Shown here: piece by piece, positions 26,656-34,691 of the stretch
Layout: the number at the start of each line of letters is the position of its first letter
Numbering within the stretch: position 1 is the first letter of the stretch
DNA from: a bacterium
GTDB lineage: Bacteria > Zhuqueibacterota > QNDG01 > DTFT01
Reading direction: 5' to 3'
Assembly: GCA_030372965.1 (NCBI GenBank)
Contig: JAUCQC010000262.1
Location: 1-34,732, forward strand
DNA: 34,732 bases
Translations under genes and position numbers: made by a program
Notes under the pieces: model-generated
What the model was told of the DNA's origin: nothing
What the model saw: the letters and a program-made list of their open reading frames with translations, nothing else
The model's database searches: none

Positions 26656-27294
26656 ATGAAAATCAGCCGAGGTCTCGCGCTTCTGCTGTGTGTCGGAGGG
26701 TTCTGCGCCGCGTCGGCCCAGGAAATGCGTTTTCTCGAAATCCAGGGCGGCGTGCTCAATCCCAAGGGCGCGCGCCGGACGGGCCTCATTTTCGGCGCGA
26801 ATTACGGCGTCTCAGTGGACGAACGTGTGGATCTCGGACTGGGCGTCTCGCTCTACCACAAGGGGTACCGTGAGGAGACAGGAATCGACACGTCCCGGAC
26901 GGGCGCCGGGAGCGAGGTTCACCTGGTCAGCACGCCGCTGGAATATTCCACGACCATCATCCCCCTCACGGCCAACGTCACCGTGCACATTCCCTTCCAA
27001 CCGCCGCTCGGGTATTACATCGGCGGGAGCCTGGCCTACGAACTCCTGTTCGACAAGTACACCAATTACGAGACCGGCGACAAGGACAATGCGCGGTTCG
27101 GCGGATTCGGGTGGATGGCCCGGGCCGGAGCGGAGCTGACCATCGGCACCCGGTCGTCTCTCACGCTGGAGGCATTCTATAACGGATGCACGGTGAAAGC
27201 GGACCGGAAAAAGGTCAGCGGCATGCCCACCTGGGAGGAGGTGGATCTTTCCGGCATCGGTTTCCGCGGCGGCATCCGGGTCGAGCTGTACTAG
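26656..27294 (+). CDS. Outer-membrane beta-barrel family protein
   Basis: 212-aa exported protein. The Sec signal peptide is residues 1-22 (Lys/Arg start, LALLLCVGGF core, cleavage after AASA-Q). The mature part alternates polar and hydrophobic residues in strands (YGVSVDERVDLGLGVSLYHKG, then LGYYIGGSLAYELLF, MARAGAELTIG and LTLEAFYN) and ends in GIRVELY, with the C-terminal aromatic residue typical of barrels inserted by the BAM machinery. Size suggests an 8-10 strand barrel. The specific role is unknown. Start ATG 26656 has GAAGGAGG upstream. It follows the leuS terminator and precedes the rhomboid gene by 9 nt. The frame is open further upstream, but a start there would disrupt the signal peptide. 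Confidence 0.8.
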   Translation: MKISRGLALLLCVGGFCAASAQEMRFLEIQGGVLNPKGARRTGLIFGANYGVSVDERVDLGLGVSLYHKGYREETGIDTSRTGAGSEVHLVSTPLEYSTTIIPLTANVTVHIPFQPPLGYYIGGSLAYELLFDKYTNYETGDKDNARFGGFGWMARAGAELTIGTRSSLTLEAFYNGCTVKADRKKVSGMPTWEEVDLSGIGFRGGIRVELY

Positions 27295-27303
27295 GCGGGG
27301 GCC

Positions 27304-28146
27304 ATGCCTTACGGACCTTCATCCGGCCGCTTCCGCTCTTTCGGGCGGAACGGCGGCGTCGGCGAGGCCATCAAGATCCTCCTGCTGCTGAACGGCATCG
27401 GGTTCGTGGCGCAGCTGATGTGGGATCCTGCGGTCACCTGGAATTTCGGCCTGACACCGGCTGCCGCGTGGAGCGGGCTTCGTCTCTGGACGTTCGTCAC
27501 CTACATGTTCCTGCACGGCGACTGGATTCATCTGTTCTTCAATCTCTACGCGCTGTGGGCGTTCGGATCCGAACTGGAGCGCGACTGGGGGTTCGGCGCC
27601 TTTCTCCGGTATTTCCTGATCTGCGGCGCCGGCGCCGGTGTTTTTCACGCCCTGATCACGCCGCACTCCCCGGTTCCCACCATCGGCGCCTCCGGCGCCG
27701 TGTCCGGCGTACTGGCCGCCTACGCTTTCTCCTATCCGGAACGCGAGCTCAATCTCCTCCTGTTTTTCATCCTCCCGGTGCGGATGAAGGCCAAGGTGCT
27801 GGCGCTCGGGCTCGCTTTCCTGTCGCTCCTGCTGGGCGTGCTCGGCAGTCCGGACGGCATCGCCCATTTCGCGCATCTCGGGGGCATGCTGGTGGGCGCC
27901 GCCCTGCTGATCGCCGGCCGTCGCGTGCGCTCTCCGATCGCGGCTCTCGGTGATTGGCGCCGCAGGCGCCGGTTTCGCCTCGCCGTGCGGCGGCGCGAGG
28001 AGAGCGATTCGCTCAATGAGGCCGTGAACGAGATCCTCGACCGGGTCAACCGCGACGGATCGGAGACGCTGTCCGAGAAGGACCGGGCGACGCTGCGAAA
28101 AGCCGGCCGCAGCCTGGACCGACTGCGCGGACGGAAGGAAAGATGA
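27304..28146 (+). CDS. Rhomboid-family intramembrane serine protease
   Basis: 280 aa with six predicted membrane helices. The catalytic dyad is visible: Ser130 in TIGASGAVSG and His191 in HFAHLGGMLVG. The helix-2 motif HLFFNLYALWAFGSELE and loop FVTYMFLHGDW fit the family. The N-terminal 20 residues are cytoplasmic and basic. The C-terminal 70 residues (about 210-280) are soluble, very rich in Arg, and contain LNEILDRV-like helices and SEKDRATLRKAG, a tail common in bacterial rhomboids. It would cleave single-span membrane proteins; the substrate is unknown. The stop overlaps the amidase start by 4 nt (ATGA). Confidence 0.93.
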   Translation: MPYGPSSGRFRSFGRNGGVGEAIKILLLLNGIGFVAQLMWDPAVTWNFGLTPAAAWSGLRLWTFVTYMFLHGDWIHLFFNLYALWAFGSELERDWGFGAFLRYFLICGAGAGVFHALITPHSPVPTIGASGAVSGVLAAYAFSYPERELNLLLFFILPVRMKAKVLALGLAFLSLLLGVLGSPDGIAHFAHLGGMLVGAALLIAGRRVRSPIAALGDWRRRRRFRLAVRRREESDSLNEAVNEILDRVNRDGSETLSEKDRATLRKAGRSLDRLRGRKER

Positions 28147-29663
28147 GACCGGCAGCCGGCGCGCGGACCGCCGCCGTTCTTCTGCTGACACTGGGCCTGT
28201 TTCCCGCGGACCGGACCGGCCCGTTCGCCGACACGGCCAAACTCCAGATCGGTTTCGAGGGCGATCCGGTTTCGTACACCGTGGCCGCGTTCGAGCGCGG
28301 ACGCGTCCTGTACATTTCGGTCGAGGAATTCGCCGACGCCCTGGGATTCGCATCCTATGTCAACGCCCGCAACGGAAAGGCCGTGCTCCGGATCGGTTCC
28401 CGTTCGGTCAAGATCTCGCCGTACAATCCGTTTATCATGATCGACGACGCGGTCGTGCACATGGCCCTGCCCGCGGCCTCGATGAACGGCCGGCTCTTTG
28501 TTCCCCTGGTCCATTTCCTGGACGCGCTCGGCGGTTCGTTCCCGTACAGGCCGGACCTGCAGAAGGAAAGACGGGTCCTTTTACTCTCGAAGGTTCGGCG
28601 CAACATCACCGATTTCGACGCGGAAGCCAAAGGCAACGGCGTCGTGATCCGTCTGCACACAACCCGACGTTTTTCTCCCAGTGACATCGCCGTTTCCGTA
28701 CAGCAGGGATGGCTGCACATGACCCTCTACGGGGGCGTTCTGGACACCGTTCAGATGGCCTCCGAGGGCATCACCGGCATTTTCCGGAAAATGGTCTCCT
28801 ACCAGTTCGACAAATCCGCCCAGCTGTCCTTTCTTTTCGACAAGGACATCATCGACCGGCAGGTGTCGGTCGACGCGAACGGCGTCACTTTATCGGTCTG
28901 GTCGTCGGAGAAAACCGGCCGGATCGCCGCGGCCGCGGCTGTGCCGGACGCCGTCAAGAGCCGCTGGCTCATCGACACCATCATCATCGACCCTGGCCAC
29001 GGCGGACGGGATCCCGGGACGATCGGACGGTCCGGCACCAAGGAGAAGGATGTCAACCTGGAGATCGGCCTGCGGCTCCGGGATCTGCTGAAGGCCGCCC
29101 TGCCGAAAACCCGCGTTCTCATGACCCGGAGCACCGACGTCTTTGTCGGCCTGAAGGAGAGGGGGCAGTTCGCGAACGCGCAGGGCGGCAAACTCTTCAT
29201 CAGCATCCACGCCAACGCCAACGCCAGCCGGAGCGCCAGGGGGTACTCCACTTATTTCCTGGGCGTCGGCAAGACCCAGCAGGCCGTCGAGGTCGCCCGG
29301 CGCGAGAACTCGGTGATCCAGTACGAAGAGGCGCCCGAGGCCTACCAGGAATACCAGGATTTCGACTACATCCTCAACGCCATCGCGCTCAGTTCCTACC
29401 TGAAGGAGAGCCAGCAGCTCGCCGAGCTGGTCAACCAGAATCTCGGCCGGCGGACGAAAATTCCAGACCAGGGCGTCCACCAGATGGGGCTGCTCGTCCT
29501 GATCGGCGCCAGCATGCCGGGCATTCTCGTCGAGACGGCGTTCCTGTCCAACGCCCACGAGGAACGTCTGCTCCGGACGCGGTCCTTTCAGCAGAGCGTG
29601 GCGGAGGCCCTGTGCGAAAGCCTTTCTATCTTCAAGAAAAAATCCGAGGAAGAAATCGGATGA
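28143..29663 (+). CDS. N-acetylmuramoyl-L-alanine amidase (Amidase_3) with N-terminal beta domains
   Basis: 506-aa exported zinc amidase that cleaves stem peptides from peptidoglycan, used in cell separation. There is an N-terminal signal sequence (about 1-29, AAVLLLTLGLF). Residues about 35-145 resemble the copper-amine-oxidase-N-like substrate-binding fold (VEEFADALGF, NGRLFVPLVHFLDALGG), followed by an AMIN-like beta region to about 270. The catalytic domain has zinc ligands His286 (DPGHGGRDPG), Glu307 (VNLEIG) and His356 (SIHANAN), and catalytic Glu464 (ILVETAFLSN). The usual regulatory helix insertion region (YQEYQDFDYILN) is present. It overlaps rhomboid by 4 nt and murI by 4 nt. Confidence 0.93.
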   Translation: MRPAAGARTAAVLLLTLGLFPADRTGPFADTAKLQIGFEGDPVSYTVAAFERGRVLYISVEEFADALGFASYVNARNGKAVLRIGSRSVKISPYNPFIMIDDAVVHMALPAASMNGRLFVPLVHFLDALGGSFPYRPDLQKERRVLLLSKVRRNITDFDAEAKGNGVVIRLHTTRRFSPSDIAVSVQQGWLHMTLYGGVLDTVQMASEGITGIFRKMVSYQFDKSAQLSFLFDKDIIDRQVSVDANGVTLSVWSSEKTGRIAAAAAVPDAVKSRWLIDTIIIDPGHGGRDPGTIGRSGTKEKDVNLEIGLRLRDLLKAALPKTRVLMTRSTDVFVGLKERGQFANAQGGKLFISIHANANASRSARGYSTYFLGVGKTQQAVEVARRENSVIQYEEAPEAYQEYQDFDYILNAIALSSYLKESQQLAELVNQNLGRRTKIPDQGVHQMGLLVLIGASMPGILVETAFLSNAHEERLLRTRSFQQSVAEALCESLSIFKKKSEEEIG

Positions 29664-30478
29664 AGGACGTCAGGCCCATCGGCATTTTCGATTCCGGCAT
29701 CGGCGGCCTGACCGTGGTCCGGGAGATCCGGCGGCGTCTTCCGGCGGAAAACCTGGTCTATTTCGGGGACACGGCCCGCGTCCCCTACGGGACCAAATCG
29801 CCCCGCGTGGTGTACGATTTCGCGTTCCAGGACACGCGGTTTCTGACCGGCCAGGGCGTAAAGATGGTCGTGGTGGCCTGTCACACGGTCTCGTCCATCG
29901 CGCTCGATTCCCTGCGGGAGGCGTTTCCCCTGCCGGTGCTCGGCGTCGTGGAGCCGGGCGTCGAGGCGGCGCTGGCCGCCACGCGGACCGGCCGCATCGG
30001 CGTGATCGGCACCCGGGCCACCGTGCTGAGCGGCGCCTATGAAAGGTCGTTTGCCGCCAGGCGGCCGGGCGTTTCGGTGTTCACGCAGGCGTGCCCGCTT
30101 TTCGTCCCGCTTGTGGAGGAAGGATGGCTGGATGGGGATGTCACCGGACAGGTGGCTGAACTGTACCTGAGGCCGCTCATCGGGAAAAGCGTGGACACGC
30201 TGGTTCTGGGGTGCACCCACTATCCGCTTCTGAAACCCGTGATTCAGAAAATCATGGGCGAAGGCGTGGTGCTGATCGATTCCGCCGAGGAGACCGCGCG
30301 GACCGTTTCGGATAGGCTTCTTGCGGACGGAATCGACGGGGGGCCCGGCCCCGCTTCCGAACCGCGGTTTTTCGTCAGCGACATCCCCCAGCATTTCCGA
30401 AAAGTCGGGGAATTGTGTCTGGGCGAATCCATGCGGCAGGTGGTGCAGGTGGATCTGGAAGCGGGGGGGACAGGGTGA
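29660..30478 (+). CDS. murI: Glutamate racemase
   Basis: Makes D-glutamate for peptidoglycan by cofactor-independent two-base racemisation. 272 aa, normal length. The catalytic cysteines are Cys74 (VVACHTVSS) and Cys185 (LGCTHYPLL). Asp in FDSGIGGLTV, YFGDTARVPYGTKS and the Asp/Ser region LIDSAEET are present. The residue after Cys74 is His, where most family members have Asn (ACNTAS). This position contacts substrate in known structures, so it is worth noting, although all else looks functional. The ATG overlaps the amidase stop, linking both to wall metabolism. The gene is followed by the secD promoter. Confidence 0.94.
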   Translation: MKDVRPIGIFDSGIGGLTVVREIRRRLPAENLVYFGDTARVPYGTKSPRVVYDFAFQDTRFLTGQGVKMVVVACHTVSSIALDSLREAFPLPVLGVVEPGVEAALAATRTGRIGVIGTRATVLSGAYERSFAARRPGVSVFTQACPLFVPLVEEGWLDGDVTGQVAELYLRPLIGKSVDTLVLGCTHYPLLKPVIQKIMGEGVVLIDSAEETARTVSDRLLADGIDGGPGPASEPRFFVSDIPQHFRKVGELCLGESMRQVVQVDLEAGGTG

Positions 30479-30486
30479 AAAAAAAC

Positions 30487-30515
30487 TTGCAAAAACAGTA
30501 AAAATGGTTTATATT
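30487..30515 (+). promoter_or_regulatory. Promoter of secDF
   Basis: -35 TTGCAA (30487-30492), a 17-nt spacer and -10 TATATT (30510-30515), in an A/T-rich gap. The transcript would start near 30522, about 50 nt before secD. Confidence 0.72.
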
Positions 30516-30573
30516 AAAATTCTTGATTTTTCATCGGTTATCTTTCGTTTTTTTCGTCTAAGGAGAGAGTGAT

Positions 30574-32484
30574 ATGCGCGGTAAACTTCTGTTCAAGACC
30601 ATCCTGATCGTCCTTTTGGTCGCCTGGGCGCTGTACGCCCTCTGGCCCACCTTCAGGCTTTACACCCTGACGGCGGATCAGAAGGCGGAATACGCCTCCT
30701 CGGGCCGCCTGATCCCCATCATGAACAAATCCGTCCGTCTGGGACTGGATCTGCAGGGCGGCATGTACGTCACCCTCGAAGTGGATCTGCCGACCCTGAT
30801 CCAGCAGCTGGCGAAGGTGCAGGACGAGACGCTGAACCGGCTGATCGAGTCATCCAAGCAGGAAATGAACGTCAGCAGCGAGGACTTCCTGGTCATCCTG
30901 AACCGGCATTTCGTGAAGGAGAACATCCCCTTCAACCGCTACTGGGGCGAATACGGGGATTCGAACGCCAAGATACTGGATTACCTGAACAAACAGGCGT
31001 CGGAGGCCATGAACCGTTCGCTCGAAATTCTCCGGAACCGGGTGGACCAGTTCGGCGTTTCCGAACCCTCCATCCAGCACATGGGGACCACCCGCATTCT
31101 CATCGAGCTTCCCGGCATCTCCGACACCGAGCAGGCCAAGAATCTCATCGGCAAGACCGCGCTCCTTGAATTCGCCATGCTGAAGGACCAGTCCGTTTTC
31201 GGAGAGACCATCGACCGGATCGACAAGGTCGTGGCCGCGGACCGCAAGGGGCCGGCCGCGAAACCCGCGGCGGCAGAACCGGCCGCGAAGGACGCCGACA
31301 GGAAGGACGCCGACAGGAAGGACGCCCAGGACAAGGCTATCAGCGTCGGCGAGCTCTTCGGCGAATCCGGTGCCGCCGGGGAGGCGAACGGGGACACTTC
31401 GGTGGTCGTGGACGAGGGCACGTTCGAGGAGAACCCGTTCATCTCGCTTCTGCGGAACACCCAGGGCGGGCACGAGGTCAGCGTTCCGATCGAGAACGTC
31501 AAGGCCGTCGACCGGATACTGGCACGCGAGGATGTCCGCAATTGCATCCCCCCGGACGCGCAGCTGCTGTGGTCCTCCGAGACGCACAACGTCGGGGACA
31601 AGGTGTTCCGTGAACTCTACCTCGTCAAGAAAGAGGCCGAACTGACCGGCAAGTACCTGACCAACGCCCAGGTGACCATCGGGCAGGACGTCCAGAGCGC
31701 CGGCCGGCCCGAGGTCAATTTCGAGCTGAACCGCCAGGGCGCGCGCATTTTCTCGCGCGTCTCGGGCGCCAACATCGGCAAGCGGCTTGCCATCATCCTC
31801 GACAAGCGCGTGGTGTCGGCCCCCACCATCCAGACCAAGATTCCGGACGGCCGCGGCCGCATCACCGGAATCGGCGACATGCAGGAGGCCAAGATGATGC
31901 AGATCGTCCTGCGCGCGGGCGCCCTGCCCGCCCCGGTCTCCATCATCGAGGAGCGCGTCATCGGACCCTCGCTCGGACTGGACTCCATCACCAAGGGCGC
32001 CTGGTCGGCGCTGATCGCGTCGATTCTGGTGGTCGTTTTCATGCTCGTCTATTACCGGGGGGCGGGCATCATCGCGAACATCGCGCTTTTCCTGAACATC
32101 CTGATATTGATCGCGGCCCTGGCGCAGTTCCGGTTCACCCTGACCATGCCCGGCATCGCGGGAATCGTGCTGACCATCGGCATGGCGGTCGACGCCAACG
32201 TGCTGATTTTCGAGCGCATCCGCGAAGAGCTGACCGCCGGCAAGACCGTCCGGGCGGCCATCGAGGCCGGCTACACCAAGGCTTTCACCGCGATCGCGGA
32301 CGCGAACGTCACCACGATCCTGACCGCGATCGTGCTCTATTATTTCGGCACGAGCGCCATCCGGGGCTTCGCCGTGACGCTGATGATCGGGCTGGTCGTC
32401 AACCTGTTCACGGCCATCGTCGTGACCCGGACCATCTATGACCACATCACCTCCCGATTCACGCTTACGAAGCTCAGCATTTAA
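30574..32484 (+). CDS. secD: Protein translocase subunit SecD
   Basis: Membrane subunit that, with SecF, uses the proton gradient to pull proteins out of the SecYEG channel. 636 aa. TM1 is about residues 8-28. The conserved LGLDLQGGMYV is followed by a large periplasmic P1 domain (NRVDQFGVSEPSI, LIELPGI), then a head region and five C-terminal helices with GAGIIANIALFLNILI, the Asp-containing GMAVDANVLIFERIREEL and YFGTSAIRGFAVTLMIGL. A charged, Ala/Lys/Asp-rich stretch of about 60 residues (218-275) interrupts the periplasmic part and contains a 15-bp repeat. Start ATG 30574 has AAGGAGAG 8 nt upstream. Confidence 0.96.
   Translation: MRGKLLFKTILIVLLVAWALYALWPTFRLYTLTADQKAEYASSGRLIPIMNKSVRLGLDLQGGMYVTLEVDLPTLIQQLAKVQDETLNRLIESSKQEMNVSSEDFLVILNRHFVKENIPFNRYWGEYGDSNAKILDYLNKQASEAMNRSLEILRNRVDQFGVSEPSIQHMGTTRILIELPGISDTEQAKNLIGKTALLEFAMLKDQSVFGETIDRIDKVVAADRKGPAAKPAAAEPAAKDADRKDADRKDAQDKAISVGELFGESGAAGEANGDTSVVVDEGTFEENPFISLLRNTQGGHEVSVPIENVKAVDRILAREDVRNCIPPDAQLLWSSETHNVGDKVFRELYLVKKEAELTGKYLTNAQVTIGQDVQSAGRPEVNFELNRQGARIFSRVSGANIGKRLAIILDKRVVSAPTIQTKIPDGRGRITGIGDMQEAKMMQIVLRAGALPAPVSIIEERVIGPSLGLDSITKGAWSALIASILVVVFMLVYYRGAGIIANIALFLNILILIAALAQFRFTLTMPGIAGIVLTIGMAVDANVLIFERIREELTAGKTVRAAIEAGYTKAFTAIADANVTTILTAIVLYYFGTSAIRGFAVTLMIGLVVNLFTAIVVTRTIYDHITSRFTLTKLSI
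31288..31326 (+). repeat. 15-bp tandem repeat inside secD
   Basis: Two full copies of AAGGACGCCGACAGG (31288-31302, 31303-31317) and a partial third. In frame they encode repeated Lys-Asp-Ala-Asp-Arg in the low-complexity periplasmic insert of SecD, a likely site of length variation. Confidence 0.8.
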
Positions 32485-32520
32485 CGGACCATTCCCGGAA
32501 TTGACGAGAGGGCAAAGCAC

Positions 32521-33453
32521 ATGATGCATTTTTTCAAGACACCGAACATCGATTTCATATCGAAGCGGAAAACCGCCTATGTGTTTTCCGCCGCGCTGAT
32601 CCTGGCCGGGATCGCCGCCGTATTCGTTCGGGGCGGATACAATTACAGCATCGATTTCAAGGGCGGCACATCCGTCGCCGTCGGCTTCAAGACCGAGGTG
32701 AAAACGGAGGATATCCGGCGCGTCCTCGGCGCCGCCGGGTTCGGCGGCAGCGAGATCAAGAAATTCGGCGGCGAGAATGAGTTTCTCATCTACGTCGAAC
32801 AGCAGAAGGACGTCAGCGCGCAGGCCGTGGCCGAACGGATCCAGTCCGCTTTCTCCGCCGATCCCGCCACAAACGGCTACGAGCTGCGGCAGATCGACAC
32901 CGTCGGACCCAAGATCGGCAAGGAACTGAGGAACAAGGCCATTCTGGCGATCCTGGTCTCACTGGCGCTCATCCTGATGTATGTGGCCATCCGCTACGAG
33001 TTCATTTTCGCCGTGGCCGCCGTGGCCGCGGTGTTCCACGACGTGCTGGTGGTGCTCGGATTCTTCCCGATCCTGAACTGGGAGATCTCGCTCAAGGAAA
33101 TCGCGGCCTTCCTGACCATCGTAGGGTATTCGCTGAACGACACCATCGTCATCTTCGACCGTCTCCGCGAGAACGCGAAGCTCCACCGGAACGAGAGCCT
33201 CCTGCAGGTCATGAACCGCAGCGTCAACGAGACCCTCTCCCGGACCATCATCACCGCGCTCACCGTGTTCGCGGTCTGCCTGATCCTCTTTCTGTTCGGG
33301 GGAGAAGTGATCCGCGGCTTCTCTTTCGCCATGCTGCTCGGCACCATCGTCGGGTGCTATTCCACGGTGTTCGTCGCCTCGCCGATCGCCTACGAGTACT
33401 ACATGCGCAAGGGCATCGGCACGGAACTGAAGATGGCCAAACGGAAAAAGTAA
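32521..33453 (+). CDS. secF: Protein translocase subunit SecF
   Basis: 310-aa partner of SecD. TM1 is about residues 20-38, then YNYSIDFKGGTSVAVGF, a periplasmic domain, and helices with GPKIGKELRNKAILAILVSL, the conserved ILNWEISLKEIAAFLTIVGY, SLNDTIVIFDRLREN (the Asp/Arg signature), SRTIITALTVFAV and GTIVGCYSTVFVASPIAY. The protein ends in a basic tail. Two ATGs are adjacent at 32521 and 32524; GAGAGGG upstream allows either. It follows secD after 36 nt. Confidence 0.96.
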   Translation: MMHFFKTPNIDFISKRKTAYVFSAALILAGIAAVFVRGGYNYSIDFKGGTSVAVGFKTEVKTEDIRRVLGAAGFGGSEIKKFGGENEFLIYVEQQKDVSAQAVAERIQSAFSADPATNGYELRQIDTVGPKIGKELRNKAILAILVSLALILMYVAIRYEFIFAVAAVAAVFHDVLVVLGFFPILNWEISLKEIAAFLTIVGYSLNDTIVIFDRLRENAKLHRNESLLQVMNRSVNETLSRTIITALTVFAVCLILFLFGGEVIRGFSFAMLLGTIVGCYSTVFVASPIAYEYYMRKGIGTELKMAKRKK

Positions 33454-33465
33454 CGGGGTGATCCC

Positions 33466-33804
33466 ATGAAATTCGCCGTCCAGGAGCAGTCGGGCGTCGT
33501 TCTCCTGCGCCTCGAAGGTCCGATGATCGGGGGGCCGGATGCAACGCTGATGTCCGAGAAAATCCACGAGTGCATCGAGGCGGGGAAGGTGCGGTTTCTG
33601 GTCGACATGTCCAAGGTGGACTGGATGAACAGTTCGGGACTCGGCATCCTCATCGGCGGCCTCAGCACGGTGCGGAGCCGCGGCGGACAGCTGAAACTCC
33701 TGCACGTCGGGAAAAAGGCCCGCTCGCTCCTGGAGATCACCAAACTCGACCGGATTTTTGAAATGCACGACCAAGAGGAAGCCGCCATTGCCAGTTTTGC
33801 TTGA
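33466..33804 (+). CDS. STAS-domain protein (anti-anti-sigma factor-like)
   Basis: 112-aa single STAS domain, as in SpoIIAA/RsbV partners of anti-sigma kinases. The phospho-site region reads DMSKVDWMNSSGLGILIGG: the target Ser is in NSSGLG, with Asn where RsbV-type proteins usually have Asp. No partner anti-sigma kinase or phosphatase is visible nearby. It starts 12 nt after secF, so it is probably in the same transcript. Its last 17 nt overlap the preferred start of purA. The role is unclear; the target may be a sigma regulator or a signalling complex encoded elsewhere. Confidence 0.88.
   Translation: MKFAVQEQSGVVLLRLEGPMIGGPDATLMSEKIHECIEAGKVRFLVDMSKVDWMNSSGLGILIGGLSTVRSRGGQLKLLHVGKKARSLLEITKLDRIFEMHDQEEAAIASFA
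33774..33780 (+). promoter_or_regulatory. Ribosome binding site that decides the purA start
   Basis: AGAGGAA lies inside the 3' end of the STAS gene, 7 nt before TTG 33788. No ATG or GTG is available in the purA frame before the conserved sequence starts near 33818, so this site makes TTG 33788 the best start. Confidence 0.55.
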
Positions 33805-34691
33805 TGAGCCGTTCTCGGTCCAGCTGATCGTCGGCGCACAGTGGGGGGACGAGGGAAAGGGGAAGATCGTCGACCTGTTCGGCGAAAAATGCGACGTGGT
33901 GGCCCGTTTCCAGGGAGGGCCCAACGCCGGCCACACCGTGCTGTTCAACGGCGGAAAATACATCCTGCACCAGGTCCCCAGCGGCATCCTGAGGCCCCAC
34001 ACGGTCTGCCTCATGGGCAACGGCGTGGTCGTCAATCCGGAATCGCTTCTTGAGGAAATCGGCGGCCTCGAGGCCAGGGGCATCGACGTGCTCGGCCGTC
34101 TCTTCATCAGCCCGAACGCCCATCTCATTCTGCCGTATCACAACCTTCTGGACCGGGCCTTCGAGGAGGAGACCGTCGGCGAGCGCATCGGGACGACCGG
34201 AAGGGGCATCGGTCCGGCTTACGCGGACAAAGCGAACCGCATCGGCATCCGCGTCGGAATGCTCCTCGATCCCGCCGGATGGGAATCCAAGGTCCGGCAG
34301 ACGGTGCAGGCGAAAAACCAGATCCTCCGCAGGCTGTACGACACAGACGGCCCCTCCGGTGAGGCCGTCGTCTCGACGCTCCGGCGGTTTCTTTCGAAGG
34401 TTGGAGGCTGCGTGGCTGACGTCGGGCAGAAAATCCGCGAGGCCCGGTCGTCCGGAAAGACCATCCTGCTCGAAGGCGCTCAGGGCACGATGCTGGACAT
34501 CGATTTCGGAACCTATCCCTTCGTCACTTCCTCGAACACCACGATCGGAGGCGCCTCGACCGGCCTGGGGATGAACCCGCGCATCATCGACCGGGTCATC
34601 GGCGTGGTCAAGGCCTACACGACGCGGGTCGGAAACGGCCCGTTTCCGACGGAACTCAACGATGAAACCGGCGAAACGATCCGGACCGTGG
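33788..34691 (+). CDS. purA: Adenylosuccinate synthetase (3'-truncated)
   Basis: GTP-dependent ligase joining IMP and aspartate, first step from IMP to AMP. About 301 of roughly 430 codons are present. The glycine loop QLIVGAQWGDEGKGKIVD, the IMP-binding GGPNAGHT, GNGVVVNPESLLEEI, TTGRGIGPAYADKA, LLEGAQGTMLDIDFGTYPF and TSSNTTIGGASTGLG are all canonical. The start is TTG 33788 (TTG 33797 is an alternative); it overlaps the STAS gene by 17 nt, suggesting translational coupling. The gene is cut at 34691 by adapter sequence; the apparent following residues V-S-Y-T-H-L-T-L-P-T are an artefact of that adapter and not protein. Confidence 0.95.
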
